Assembly (NCBI RefSeq): GCF_900103525.1
Contig: NZ_FNHN01000017.1
Coordinates: 1-64,000, forward strand
Reading direction: 5' to 3'
Origin: Bacillus sp. OK048
GTDB lineage: Bacteria; Bacillota; Bacilli; Bacillales; Cytobacillaceae
DNA length: 64,000 bases
The notes below the pieces were generated by a model. That model was given only the letters and a program-made list of their open reading frames with translations, ran no database searches and had not been told where the DNA came from. The translations under genes were made by a program, and so were the position numbers. The stretch's first letter is position 1; every line of letters begins with the position of its first letter. Shown one piece after another: positions 42,445-51,309 of this stretch.

Positions 42445-43185
42445 ATGGATTGTATGGAATTTAGAGGTGCAAGCGTTTATGACCAAGAGGACTTTTTTTC
42501 AAATTATATGAAGAGAAGGGGTAGAAAGGATAGCCCCAACAATGCAATCGAAAATCCTATCATTTATGAACTCATTGGTGACTTTCAAAATAAAAGTATA
42601 TTAGACCTAGGATGTGGTGATGCTTCGTTTGGAATTGAGTTACTTAATCAAGGTGCAGCGTTTTACACAGGAATTGAAGGCTCTCAACAAATGGTAACAT
42701 CTGCAAATCTTAAGCTAGCAAATGAAAATGGCGCGATTCATCACGAGACAATGGAATCATATAGTTACCCAACCGAAAAATTTGATATTGTTACTTCTCG
42801 TTTTGCAATACATTATGTCTCTGATGTTCATTTACTATTCCAGAATGTGCATAAAACCTTAAACGATAATGGTAAATTTGTGTTTAGTGTTCAACATCCC
42901 CTTACTACTTCTTCATTTATAAGCAAACAAGCAGGAGATAAGCGTGGAAACTGGATAGTTGATGACTATTTTCTTGAAGGGGAAAGAAAAGAGCCTTGGA
43001 TTGAACAGATAGTGGTAAAATACCATCGAACAATTGAACATTATTTTAAGGCTCTTACTAAATCTGGTTTTTCAGTAGTTGATTTACGGGAAGGAACACC
43101 GAAACGAGAACATTTTACTTATGATGAAGAGTTCAAAAGAAGACTTAGAATTCCAGTCGTATTGGCTTTTTCTTGTACAAAGTAA
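42445..43185 (+). CDS. Class I SAM-dependent methyltransferase
   Basis: This 246-residue protein has the SAM-binding motif SILDLGCGDASFGIELL (about 50-66), the post-I Asp/Glu in YTGIEGSQQMV, and FDIVTSRFAIHYVSD, followed by FVFSVQHPLTT. The substrate is unknown; similar proteins methylate small molecules. The start is uncertain: GGGAGGGG is only two bases before ATG 42445 and 11 before the next in-frame ATG (42454). It is a single gene with a terminator. Confidence 0.8.
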   Translation: MDCMEFRGASVYDQEDFFSNYMKRRGRKDSPNNAIENPIIYELIGDFQNKSILDLGCGDASFGIELLNQGAAFYTGIEGSQQMVTSANLKLANENGAIHHETMESYSYPTEKFDIVTSRFAIHYVSDVHLLFQNVHKTLNDNGKFVFSVQHPLTTSSFISKQAGDKRGNWIVDDYFLEGERKEPWIEQIVVKYHRTIEHYFKALTKSGFSVVDLREGTPKREHFTYDEEFKRRLRIPVVLAFSCTK

Positions 43186-43207
43186 ACACTTGAATAGATG
43201 AAATGAC

Positions 43208-43236
43208 AAACGCTTGGAGAACCAAGCGTTTTTTAT
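43208..43236 (+). terminator. Terminator of the methyltransferase gene
   Basis: AAACGCTTGG-AGAA-CCAAGCGTTT is followed by TTTTA. Confidence 0.88.
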
Positions 43237-43264
43237 TTCGTTCCAATTAAATATACTTTTGCGT

Positions 43265-43834
43265 CTAACTATTTTTAATTTTATCAAAGTCTTGCCTCAA
43301 CAAAGAATACATATATAAATCATCAAATTTACCACATGTAAACTCATAATTCCTCAATAATCCTTCTCTGATAAAACCCAACTTTTCTACTAACTTTTGT
43401 GATGACAGATTAGGTGGCTCTATTAATGCTTCTATCCGTTGAAATTTCATATGTTCAAATCCGTAACTTATTATAGCTTCAACTGCCTCAACAGCTATAC
43501 CTTTTCCCCACTGCTCTTTACTCAATTCAAAGCCAATTTCAGTACGAAAATGCTGAGAAACATTGTTATGAAAACCGCAACTGCCAATAACAACTTCTTG
43601 CTCTTTTAATGTAATTCCCCATCTAATACCTGTTTTGTTGTTTTGTATTAATTGATACCATGAAATCTCATCCAGGGCATCGTTTATTGATTTAAAAGGT
43701 TCTAATCCATAATACTTCATTACTTCTACATCAGACAAATAATTCAGAATGCTGTTCGCATCCTCTTTTGTAACTTTTCTTAATACTAATCTTTCAGTCT
43801 CAATAACGGGAAATGTATCAGTATCTATGGTCAT
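43265..43834 (-). CDS. GNAT acetyltransferase, RimJ/RimL type
   Basis: This 189-residue protein has ETERLVLRKVTKEDANSILN at the start, EIGFELSKEQWGKGIAVEAV (acetyl-CoA loop), GFEHMKFQRIEALIEPPNLS and SQKLVEKLGFIREGLLRNYE, the standard order of the RimJ group, which acetylates protein or small-molecule amines. It is a close relative of the gene at 61829-62362 (both start with ETERL and end with a YxYSLL tail). The specific target is unknown. Confidence 0.85.
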   Translation of the reverse strand: MTIDTDTFPVIETERLVLRKVTKEDANSILNYLSDVEVMKYYGLEPFKSINDALDEISWYQLIQNNKTGIRWGITLKEQEVVIGSCGFHNNVSQHFRTEIGFELSKEQWGKGIAVEAVEAIISYGFEHMKFQRIEALIEPPNLSSQKLVEKLGFIREGLLRNYEFTCGKFDDLYMYSLLRQDFDKIKNS

Positions 43835-43864
43835 AGTAACCTCTTCTCAATATTTATTAGTTTT

Positions 43865-44086
43865 TTAGTATCCTGCTCGATAGTTGAGTAACATTATTAA
43901 ATTATAATTCATTAATCTTTTTGTATACATATCAATATAACGAACGCTTTCAATAGTGAAGTCTAAATTTCTTTTAGTAAGGTTCTCTTTATCCCAGGAA
44001 TCCTCTGATACATCCTGATACATTAATTTTGCGATGCCTTTTAAATCATCTTTTATTAATTTTGCTTTATTTATAAAACTAAACAT
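43865..44086 (-). CDS. Short hypothetical protein
   Basis: The protein has about 73 residues from ATG 44086, with AAAGGAG twelve bases before; the frame opens eight codons earlier at a TTG overlapping this RBS. No family is recognised: helix-rich, with NKAKLIKDDLKGIAKLMYQD and FTIESVRYIDMYTKRLMNYN. The sequence ends rather abruptly (MLLNYRAGY), so it could be a truncated copy of a longer protein. There is no signal or membrane segment. Confidence 0.5.
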   Translation of the reverse strand: MFSFINKAKLIKDDLKGIAKLMYQDVSEDSWDKENLTKRNLDFTIESVRYIDMYTKRLMNYNLIMLLNYRAGY

Positions 44087-44176
44087 AAGTTCGGATTTCT
44101 CCTTTATCAATTGTCTACCTATAAAGGTAAGCTAATTATATCTCTTATTCCGCTATAGAATATTCCAAATATGTAA

Positions 44177-44199
44177 AAAAGCTTACTCAAAGAGTAAGC
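44177..44199 (-). terminator. Terminator of cwlJ
   Basis: GCTTACTC-AAA-GAGTAAGC, followed on the minus strand by TTTTTT. The same hairpin is repeated at about 52018-52040 in the duplicated fragment. Confidence 0.85.
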
Positions 44200-44640
44200 T
44201 CAACCTCTATAAACACTATCACATGTATTAGGTTTTGGTTCATAAAAACAATGTTCTTTAAATTGACCAGATTTAGGTTGATCGTACCATGTTGGAGGAC
44301 ATGGAGCATGTGGATTAAAATACCATAGCGCAAATTTCGCTGGGTGATCTCTCCAATAATCCAAAGTCTGTTTTGCTAATCTTCTTTCAGCAGTCCTTGC
44401 TCTTTGATAAAATACATTCCCTTTTTGAACAGCTTCAAAAGAAAAATTTCCTCCTTGTACTTGAAAAATGACATCATTAACATTTCTTACTGCTTTAAAG
44501 TCTAAACAATCTGCTACAACACGATTCACAATTACATTTCCAACATATAACATTCCCTGTTTTCCTTCACCTTCGGCCTCTGCTCTCATCATCCTTGCCA
44601 TTAAGGCAACGTCTGAATTTCGGTAATTTACTCTTGGCAA
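44200..44640 (-). CDS. cwlJ: Spore cortex-lytic hydrolase CwlJ
   Basis: This 146-residue protein uses a TTG start, GGGGGTG five bases upstream. The Hydrolase_2/SleB domain covers all of it: LMARMMRAEAEGEGKQGMLY (catalytic Glu), VGNVIVNRVVADCLDFKAVR, NVFYQRARTAERRLAKQTLD and the CwlJ tail FALWYFNPHAPCPPTWYDQP with HCFYEPKPNTC. CwlJ degrades cortex peptidoglycan during germination triggered by calcium-dipicolinate. In Bacillus cwlJ is often followed by gerQ; that gene is not here. A partial duplicate lies near 52 kb. Confidence 0.9.
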   Translation of the reverse strand: MPRVNYRNSDVALMARMMRAEAEGEGKQGMLYVGNVIVNRVVADCLDFKAVRNVNDVIFQVQGGNFSFEAVQKGNVFYQRARTAERRLAKQTLDYWRDHPAKFALWYFNPHAPCPPTWYDQPKSGQFKEHCFYEPKPNTCDSVYRG

Positions 44641-44811
44641 TTTAACACCCCCAAAATATAGTATGAAAAAATGCCTACGTTCATGCCATTGTATATTTAA
44701 TAAGAATTCTTAGTTTTTTAAGCATACAGTTTTTAAGTAAAAGGAAAACTATTTCGCCCCCAATAGTTGAAGATGTTTGTTGCTTAATTATTCTTTAAAT
44801 ACATAACATCA

Positions 44812-45201
44812 TCACTTGTATCTTAAATCAAAGCTTTCACTTGTATCGTTCCATTCTACCTTTATCACTAACTCATCTTCTGCATCCGTAGAAGGGCTAT
44901 TAACACTTAATGGTTTATTGTGATATACGCCTTCTTGATTTAAAGTAGCGTCATTTGCACCAAAATCTACTACTCCGATATTTTTTGATTCCACATAAAA
45001 ACGAAAAGTGTCAATTTCCTCTATATTATTTCCTTTGTTATTTAGCTGAATTTGATATGTTTCTTCTCCATTAGTTTGATGAACTGTTACTTCAGCTACC
45101 CAATTTTCACTTTCTCCAGCAAACGTTAGGTCATTCTTATTTGTTTGGCACGCAGATAATAGTGATACAAAAAATATGATTAGTACAAATAATTTTTTCA
45201 A
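44812..45201 (-). CDS. Lipoprotein of unknown function
   Basis: This 129-residue protein has a TTG start (45201) with GGGAG eight bases before. Lipobox: FVLIIFFVSLLSAC (Cys at about 18). The mature part is an immunoglobulin-like beta sandwich by appearance (WVAEVTVHQTNGEETYQIQL, DTFRFYVESKNIGVVDFGAN, LVIKVEWNDTSESFDLRYK). The last strand, with EVNGEESF-type residues, is seen in several Bacillus exported proteins. No function can be given. Confidence 0.7.
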   Translation of the reverse strand: MKKLFVLIIFFVSLLSACQTNKNDLTFAGESENWVAEVTVHQTNGEETYQIQLNNKGNNIEEIDTFRFYVESKNIGVVDFGANDATLNQEGVYHNKPLSVNSPSTDAEDELVIKVEWNDTSESFDLRYK

Positions 45202-45362
45202 AATATTGACTCCCGTATAAATAATTTTGTTGTGACATACCTGTCTTTCTATAAATTTTTAGTTTTTCGATTACATTAGATATTCGAGATTTATTGTTAA
45301 GTTCCTTCTTCTGCTATACTGCTTAATAAGCTTACGTATGCAAACCGCTTTTCACCAATAAA

Positions 45363-45402
45363 AAAACGAGTGCAAATTTACATGAAATTTGACACTCATT
45401 TT
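45363..45402. terminator. Bidirectional hairpin terminator
   Basis: AAAACGAGTGCAAATTT / AAATTTGACACTCATTTT (two mismatches) lies between the minus-strand YhcN-type gene and the lipoprotein downstream of it. Confidence 0.7.
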
Positions 45403-45459
45403 AATTAACATGTTTACTATTTACGATAGGTAACGGGACACGTTACAATAATCAGGGTT

Positions 45460-45990
45460 TCACCTGGTATGATTTAAAAAGAATCTTTGGACCATTTTAG
45501 TAAATCCATCTGTGGATTTGCCGTTCTGGAGATTTTCCCTATATTGCCTCATCTGTGTGACAAAATCACGTTTACTTGAAATATATACATTTTGAATATT
45601 TGGATTTGCTTCTCTTACCTGTTGAGCAATTTGATCTTCAACAAATGGGCTAATTTCACCATGAAAGTCTTCATCCATCTCGACGGCTACATATGCATTT
45701 CTATTCGAAACAATGATATTGGCTTGATTTACTTCAGGTAGATTTTCAACTTTATCCTCTGCTTCATTTTCTATGTGTAAACCTGAATGATTATGTTTGA
45801 TATTATTTGTTGAAGTGTTCGTAAGATTAAGATTAGGATTCCCTAAACTATTTCCTATATTTATTCCGCCCGAATTCCGGTTATTTACCTCTCCATGCTG
45901 ATCGGTTTCTCTGCCTTCTTCTTTCATATTGCACCCAGTCACTAATGTACCAATCAATAAGCAGGTAAATATTCGTTTCATTGCCTTCAT
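45460..45990 (-). CDS. YhcN/YlaJ-type sporulation lipoprotein
   Basis: The protein has 176 residues from ATG 45990 (AGGAGG eight bases upstream); the 48 codons above this are not supported. Lipobox: RIFTCLLIGTLVTGC. An Asn-rich linker (GNSLGNPNLNLTNTSTNN) leads to the Spore_YhcN_YlaJ domain: VENLPEVNQANIIVSNRNAY, VAVEMDEDFHGEISPFVEDQ, ANPNIQNVYISSKRDFVTQM. The family is found in the spore inner membrane and has a role in outgrowth. It supports the view that this is a spore-former. It is transcribed alone. Confidence 0.83.
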   Translation of the reverse strand: MKAMKRIFTCLLIGTLVTGCNMKEEGRETDQHGEVNNRNSGGINIGNSLGNPNLNLTNTSTNNIKHNHSGLHIENEAEDKVENLPEVNQANIIVSNRNAYVAVEMDEDFHGEISPFVEDQIAQQVREANPNIQNVYISSKRDFVTQMRQYRENLQNGKSTDGFTKMVQRFFLNHTR

Positions 45991-46330
45991 CGATATTCCT
46001 CCTAAAATGAGTTCAAGCTTACCGTTGCCTTTAACGTCATTTTTTATGTAGAGATTTGGAGGGATTTTTTTTAGGACCAAAAACACATGAACTCTGGAAC
46101 TCTGAAGAATTCTATTAAAAGAATCTACGACCATTGTTCCAAATTCACCTCTTATTTTTCAAGCACAACTAAAACAAAAATATCCTGTTTTTATTTAAAA
46201 AGTGGTATAGTAAAGAAAAGTATTTTTACTATTTCAAAAATATAATTATTAGATGTTTTGACATGGGTCAGTTTAGAATGATTTAATTGTGTTTAAAACT
46301 GAACCTAGTAATATGAATGAGGTGTGGAGC

Positions 46331-47413
46331 ATGAATCAAGAAATTTCATTTATTCAAAGAGAAGTTTTAAAGGAAAAACCCGCAACAGATTCTTTAGGTT
46401 TCGGAAAGTATTACACTGATTATATGTTTGTAATGGACTATCATAGTGAACACGGCTGGTATAATCCGCGAATTACTCCTTATGAGCCACTAACCCTTGA
46501 ACCGTCCGCAATGGTTTTTCACTATGGACAGGCGATTTTTGAAGGAATGAAGGCTTATCGGACCGCGGATGGAACAGCCCAGCTCTTCCGCCCAGAGAAA
46601 AACATGAAGCGATTTAATGATACCTGTGACAGAATGTGTATCCCTCAAATTGATGAGAGCTTTTTATTGGGAGCCATCAAGCAATTGATTTTTACCGAAA
46701 AGGATTGGATTCCAGAGGGTGAAGGAACATCTCTTTATATTCGCCCGTTTATCATTGCAACAGAAGCCTATCTTGGTGTGCGTCCTGCTAAAGAATATAA
46801 ATTGCTGGTCATCCTCTCGCCATCAGGAGCGTATTATGGCAGTCAATTAAATCCTGTTAAAATATATGTAGAAGAGCAGTATGTCCGGGCAGTCATTGGC
46901 GGAGTTGGCCATGTGAAGAACGCTGGGAACTATGGCGCAAGCCTGAAGGCACAAGAAAAGGCCGATAAACTTGGCTTTGCTCAAATCCTTTGGCTAGATG
47001 CCAAAGAGAATAAGTATGTTGAAGAAGTCGGCAGCATGAATATTTTCTTTAAGATCAATGGCGAGGTGGTCACACCAAAGCTAAATGGCAGCATTTTACC
47101 CGGTGTTACCCGTGACTCTGTGATTCAATTATTAAAGTATTGGGATATACCTGTACGCGAAGTGAAAATCTCAATTGAAGAAGTATTTGCAGCACATGAG
47201 CGTGGCGAACTTGAGGAAGTTTTCGGGGCAGGGACCGCTGCCGTTATTTCCCCAGTAGGCGAATTAACGTGGAACGACAAAACCATTGTCATTAATGAGA
47301 ATAAAATCGGACATGTCTCACAGGACCTTTATGATGAAATGACCGGTATCCAACTTGGAAGAAAAGAAGATCCATTTAACTGGACAGTGAAGGTTGCCCA
47401 GGTTGAGGTCTAA
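46331..47413 (+). CDS. ilvE: Branched-chain amino acid aminotransferase
   Basis: The protein has 360 residues from ATG 46331, GAGGTG six bases before; the open frame starts 14 codons earlier. Class IV aminotransferase marks: FHYGQAIFEGMKAYRTADGT, RPFIIATEAYLGVRPAKEYK, the PLP lysine in GHVKNAGNYGASLKAQ, EVGSMNIFFKING, LNGSILPGVTRDSVIQL and VFGAGTAAVISPVGEL. It interconverts Leu, Ile and Val with their keto acids, using 2-oxoglutarate. It is a single gene. The MITE sits between its stop and its terminator hairpin. Confidence 0.93.
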   Translation: MNQEISFIQREVLKEKPATDSLGFGKYYTDYMFVMDYHSEHGWYNPRITPYEPLTLEPSAMVFHYGQAIFEGMKAYRTADGTAQLFRPEKNMKRFNDTCDRMCIPQIDESFLLGAIKQLIFTEKDWIPEGEGTSLYIRPFIIATEAYLGVRPAKEYKLLVILSPSGAYYGSQLNPVKIYVEEQYVRAVIGGVGHVKNAGNYGASLKAQEKADKLGFAQILWLDAKENKYVEEVGSMNIFFKINGEVVTPKLNGSILPGVTRDSVIQLLKYWDIPVREVKISIEEVFAAHERGELEEVFGAGTAAVISPVGELTWNDKTIVINENKIGHVSQDLYDEMTGIQLGRKEDPFNWTVKVAQVEV

Positions 47414-47517
47414 AAATGATATTTCGATAGAAAAGATCCAGATAAACTTAACGGGTTCCGTCACCTATTGATAAAGCCCGAAAATGTACCCAATTTTTAA
47501 TCTGTTTTTTAAATATA

Positions 47518-47789
47518 GGCTCTGTTATTATTCATTGTTGATTTTCGTGTAGAAAAATTTTTAAGCGGAGAATTTCCGGCTAATGACGATAGTGGAGGCT
47601 TAAGGAGCAGATATAAGCGGAGATATTCCGACTAACTGCTCACAATAAGACAAAAGCCATCGTTTTGGAACGTATAACCGGAAAAACTCCGCTTATTTTA
47701 AGGGAAATATGGAGATTTCCCGAAATAAACGGAATTTCTCCGCCTATTTTTCAAATTGAGTGACATCAACATTTACCTTTAACACAGCC
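47518..47789 (-). mobile_element. 272-bp MITE, copy 3 (inverted) with perfect 8-bp target duplication
   Basis: Ends GGCTCTGTTA and TAACACAGCC. The octamer TAAATATA occurs directly before (47510-47517) and directly after (47790-47797), a perfect target-site duplication, so this is a real insertion. The interior is the reverse complement of copy 1 with very few changes. It inserted at the base of the ilvE terminator hairpin, so the transcript now runs through the MITE first. An 8-bp duplication and GG-starting ends would suit an ISL3-type transposase; this is inference. Confidence 0.85.
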
Positions 47790-47790
47790 T

Positions 47791-47842
47791 AAATATAAGA
47801 AATGGCTCAGTTCAATAGTGAACTGAGCCATTTCTTATATTT
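47791..47842 (+). terminator. 52-bp perfect hairpin after ilvE
   Basis: Two exactly complementary 24-base arms (starting AAATATAAGAAATGGCTCAG) with loop ATAG; the 3' arm ends in a T-rich run. It is a very strong intrinsic terminator. Its first seven bases are also the right copy of the MITE target duplication. Confidence 0.85.
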
Positions 47843-47940
47843 AGGGTATTACCCCATTGTTAAGACATATATACATATTCAACAGGTTCACGTTCATAAA
47901 CTTACTGTAGATAGTAACAGGAAGGAGGTTTCCTATTCTT

Positions 47941-49491
47941 ATGCATGAAAAGATAAAGCTGCAGAAATTCGTGGATGCACTGCCTATTCTAAAAACCATA
48001 TCTCCTAAAAGTAGAAGTAATAATAGTTCCTATTACGAAGTAACTATGAAGGAGTTTACTCAGAAGCTACACAGGGATCTTCCGCCAACCCGTTTATGGG
48101 GTTATGATCGAACATTTCCGGGACCTACATTCGAAGTAATGAAGAATGAAACAGTGTTTGTTAAATGGTTGAATGATCTGCCCAATAAGCACTTTCTTCC
48201 CGTTGATACAACGATTCATGGTTCCGAAATCACTCTTCCAGAGGGTAGAAGTGTGGTGCATTTACACGGGGGAAGTACGCCTGCTCATAGTGATGGTTAC
48301 CCCGAAGCGTGGTTTACGAGACATTTTCATGAAACGGGACCTTTATTTAAGCGAGAGGTTTATACCTATCCAAACATAGAGCGAGCAACAACATTGTGGT
48401 ACCACGATCACACGGTAGGAATTACAAGATTAAACGTCTATGCCGGACTCGCGGGATTCTATCTGATTCGCGACATGCACGAACAATCCCTTAATCTGCC
48501 TGGAGGTAAATATGAAATCCCACTTTTAATCGTGGATCGCTCGTTCAACCCAGACGGATCACTTTACTACCCCAGCACTTGGGATCCAAATGATAAAAGT
48601 CTTCCGCAACCTTCTCTTGTCTCTCCTTTTGATGCAGATACGATTTTGGTCAACGGGAAGGTTAATCCATTTCTGGAAGTTGAACCAAGAAAATACCGAT
48701 TTCGAATTTTAAACGCATCCAATAGTCGAATCCTTACTTTAAAAATGGACTCCAACCAGCCTTTTTATCAAATTGGCACGGATGGTGGCTTACTTGAGAC
48801 AACAGTAGCAATAAATGAGTTTATACTTATGAGTGCCGAGCGAATTGATGTTATCATTGATTTTTCCCGATACTACGGACAAAACATTATTCTCAAAAAT
48901 GTCACCAAGAGTGCATCTCCTGAAACAACAGATGTCATGCAATTTAGAGTAATCGTTCCGTTAAAACGTACAGATACCAGCTCCCTTCCTTTTTATTTAG
49001 GGAAGATCAACCGACTTCTAAGAAGGATGGCTAAGAGAACAAGAGATTTAACACTCGTCAGAAATAAAGATAGATATGGTCGTTCATTGAATTTATTGGA
49101 TGGAAAAATGTGGATAGACCGAATATCAGAAAGGATTGAAGTAAATACCATAGAAATTTGGCGGATTATTAATTTAATAGATGATGACCCTCATCCCATC
49201 CATCTCCATTTGGTTAATTTTCAAATTCTTGATCGCCAACCTTTTGATGTTTCTCAATTTCAAAAGAACGGGAATCTTATTTTTACGGGACCTCCCATTC
49301 CACCTAATCCCTATGAAATGGGATTAAAAGATACAGTTCAGACCCCCTTTGGTTATGTCACATCTATTATAGCCCGTTTTGGCCCCTTCACTGGGCGTTA
49401 TGTATGGCATTGTCATATGCTGGAGCATGAAGATCACGAAATGATGCGTCCCTTTGAGATTTTCAAAGCACAGGACGGGCGAAGGAGATGA
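47941..49491 (+). CDS. cotA: Spore-coat laccase CotA (multicopper oxidase)
   Basis: This 516-residue protein has all four copper-binding motifs: HLHG with His107 and His109, WYHDHTVG with His155 and 157, HPIHLH at 418-423, and WHCHMLEHEDHEMM at 489-502 with the type-1 Cys491 and axial Met502. There is no signal peptide, as expected for a coat protein assembled from the mother-cell side. It oxidises phenolics and bilirubin and gives brown spore pigment and UV resistance. RBS GGAAGGAGG. It is a single gene. Confidence 0.93.
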   Translation: MHEKIKLQKFVDALPILKTISPKSRSNNSSYYEVTMKEFTQKLHRDLPPTRLWGYDRTFPGPTFEVMKNETVFVKWLNDLPNKHFLPVDTTIHGSEITLPEGRSVVHLHGGSTPAHSDGYPEAWFTRHFHETGPLFKREVYTYPNIERATTLWYHDHTVGITRLNVYAGLAGFYLIRDMHEQSLNLPGGKYEIPLLIVDRSFNPDGSLYYPSTWDPNDKSLPQPSLVSPFDADTILVNGKVNPFLEVEPRKYRFRILNASNSRILTLKMDSNQPFYQIGTDGGLLETTVAINEFILMSAERIDVIIDFSRYYGQNIILKNVTKSASPETTDVMQFRVIVPLKRTDTSSLPFYLGKINRLLRRMAKRTRDLTLVRNKDRYGRSLNLLDGKMWIDRISERIEVNTIEIWRIINLIDDDPHPIHLHLVNFQILDRQPFDVSQFQKNGNLIFTGPPIPPNPYEMGLKDTVQTPFGYVTSIIARFGPFTGRYVWHCHMLEHEDHEMMRPFEIFKAQDGRRR

Positions 49492-49531
49492 GTGGTAAAA
49501 ATCACTCCAATAAGAGAAATTTCTTCCCACC

Positions 49532-50098
49532 TCATAAAAGCAAAGCACTCATTTTTTCTTTTACAATATTTGCATATTGTTCAATTTCGTTTAATATCCT
49601 TGCTCTACCCTTTTCACTTTGTGTCCATTTGGTAGGTATAATATCTCTATTATCTTGTAGTGGTAATACATCTAAAACCTTATCCTCATTTGCATAGATA
49701 GAAGCCAAGAAATAGAATCGTTTACAAAAGAATGATTTTCCAGCCAATAAGATATTTTTATTACTGGTGTTGTTGAGAAAACTAAATGCTGATTGAATTA
49801 CACCGTCCACCCCTTTTATATCGTTACTAGTGGGAATTGGCATTAGTTTTTTCTTTTCGATACCTTTTTTTATTAATAGTGGGGAATAAAAATCAAATTC
49901 ACTACATTTTAAGAAATCATTAAAAACCTCGGGAATCATAATTAAATTTGCTCCCGATTTCTCATAGTAATCCAATAATTGTTCATTTAGCTCTGGAAAG
50001 TGACCTGGATGATAAAGAATAACATCAGGTTTTTCAAAAAGATTCATTCTATCCATAAATACCATTTTATCTATACATTCAATTGTTGATTTATTCAC
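49532..50098 (-). CDS. YdcF-like (DUF218-type) protein
   Basis: The protein has 188 residues from GTG 50098, which has AAGGGAG seven bases before it; the ATG at 50128 lacks an RBS. The sequence FEKPDVILYHPGHFPELNEQ (N-terminal strand and helix), NKNILLAGKSFFCKRFYFLA and IIPTKWTQSEKGRARILNEI matches the pattern of YdcF/DUF218 proteins, Rossmann-like and possibly SAM- or envelope-related. The match is by eye only. It lies convergent to cotA, 40 bases away. Confidence 0.5.
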   Translation of the reverse strand: MNKSTIECIDKMVFMDRMNLFEKPDVILYHPGHFPELNEQLLDYYEKSGANLIMIPEVFNDFLKCSEFDFYSPLLIKKGIEKKKLMPIPTSNDIKGVDGVIQSAFSFLNNTSNKNILLAGKSFFCKRFYFLASIYANEDKVLDVLPLQDNRDIIPTKWTQSEKGRARILNEIEQYANIVKEKMSALLL

Positions 50099-50342
50099 TT
50101 TCTGGCTCCCTTCCGCCAATATATGCATTAAATTAGACCTTTCATTGGTACTGTGCCACCACTTTCACTGACATAAAGACAAGTTTTACAATAACTAATG
50201 TCATTATTGCCTTCCTTGCCAACGCTTCTTCGGAATTTACACACCCCATCGGCTAGGCTTATAAATGTAGTGAAATGGCAACGGATACTTCCGCTGCCTT
50301 TTCACTATTGCACCCTTTCGTTGAATAAGGATATTGCTATCC

Positions 50343-51215
50343 TTAACCAAAGATTTGTGCAGTAATAGCAAATAACTCTTTATTTCTATATGGCATATTA
50401 ATAGAATTCTTTATCATTATCGGAGGATTACTAACTTTTATAAATCCACTTTTCTCCAAGAATAACATTAACTCGTCATTACTAGATGGCACATCAATCC
50501 TTAACTTTCCTTGATGATTAAGAACTAACCCATCGATTATTAAAGCAGCTGTTTGTGAATCTGGTGCTACAATAGGTCCTATTAATAAATTTACTGGACC
50601 TAATATGGATAATCCAAATCCAATAATCTTCCCCTTTAGATTTTTAACAACTACACATTGTTTTGATTGATTTATCCTGTTAAGAAGTAATTTTCTTCTC
50701 TTATCACCAAATGCAGCCCAATCTAATTCAATAATTTCATTAATATCATTCTCACGGTATTTCTCTAAGGTAATTTCTCGATGATTATTAAACAATTTAG
50801 TTGGAATATAATTATCACTTAAATACTTATGTACAGAGTCGACAGTAATAAAACCCAGGTTTTCATATAAGGGTTTCCCATCTTCAGTTGAAATTAACAT
50901 TATTGAGGTATTTTGAGAAACACTGTCTATACATTTCTGAGTAGCCTTTTTTCCTAAGCCTAAACCTCGATATTCTTCATTAACAATAACCATACCAATT
51001 GAAGCTAAATCAGTATCATAAGGTATAATCGCGGCACTCGAAACAATTTTCCCCACAGCATTTTTATGTCCGTATATTTTACCTGATGACATAACAGTTC
51101 TAATTTCATGTTCATCATAATCCCAGCCAACTGATGCAGAAAGTTCTATTAAACCTAAGACATCATATTTTTCAAATTCAACTAATTCTAATACTGTTTT
51201 ATTGTCTGTATGCAT
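50343..51215 (-). CDS. Double-GNAT acetyltransferase (YitH-like)
   Basis: This 290-residue protein has, in its N-terminal half, a GNAT domain (VIVNEEYRGLGLGKKATQKC acetyl-CoA loop at about 76-95, then GKPLYENLGFITVDSVHKYL); the C-terminal half is the second, GNAT-like domain seen in YitH-type enzymes (EIIELDWAAFGDKRRKLLLN, IIGFGLSILGPVNLLIGPIV, DELMLFLEKSGF). The overall length of 280-290 is right for this class. The substrate is unknown. RBS TAGGGAG. The gene is bounded by CTTnAAnTAACGG-type repeats. Confidence 0.83.
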   Translation of the reverse strand: MHTDNKTVLELVEFEKYDVLGLIELSASVGWDYDEHEIRTVMSSGKIYGHKNAVGKIVSSAAIIPYDTDLASIGMVIVNEEYRGLGLGKKATQKCIDSVSQNTSIMLISTEDGKPLYENLGFITVDSVHKYLSDNYIPTKLFNNHREITLEKYRENDINEIIELDWAAFGDKRRKLLLNRINQSKQCVVVKNLKGKIIGFGLSILGPVNLLIGPIVAPDSQTAALIIDGLVLNHQGKLRIDVPSSNDELMLFLEKSGFIKVSNPPIMIKNSINMPYRNKELFAITAQIFG

Positions 51216-51239
51216 TAGAAATCTCCCTATTTTATTCTA

Positions 51240-51309
51240 TTCTTATCATAATTTACTATCTAGCCCTGTTCAACTTAAGCCCCCAATTAGTTTAAGTACA
51301 TAATTTCAC
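51240..51309. repeat. CTTnAAnTAACGG-family element
   Basis: On the minus strand GTACTTAAACTAATTGGGGG followed by CTTAAGTTGAACAGGG; it sits directly upstream of the YitH-like gene and after the isochorismatase gene. Confidence 0.55.

Noticed and set aside
46200..46290. CodY box or T-box before ilvE
   Set aside because: AT-rich matches to the CodY motif are too weak, and no T-box features (specifier loop, TGG-type antiterminator) were seen.
47850..47935. SigK promoter before cotA
   Set aside because: Only a partial match to CATAnnnTA with wrong spacing to an AC element; not strong enough to report.
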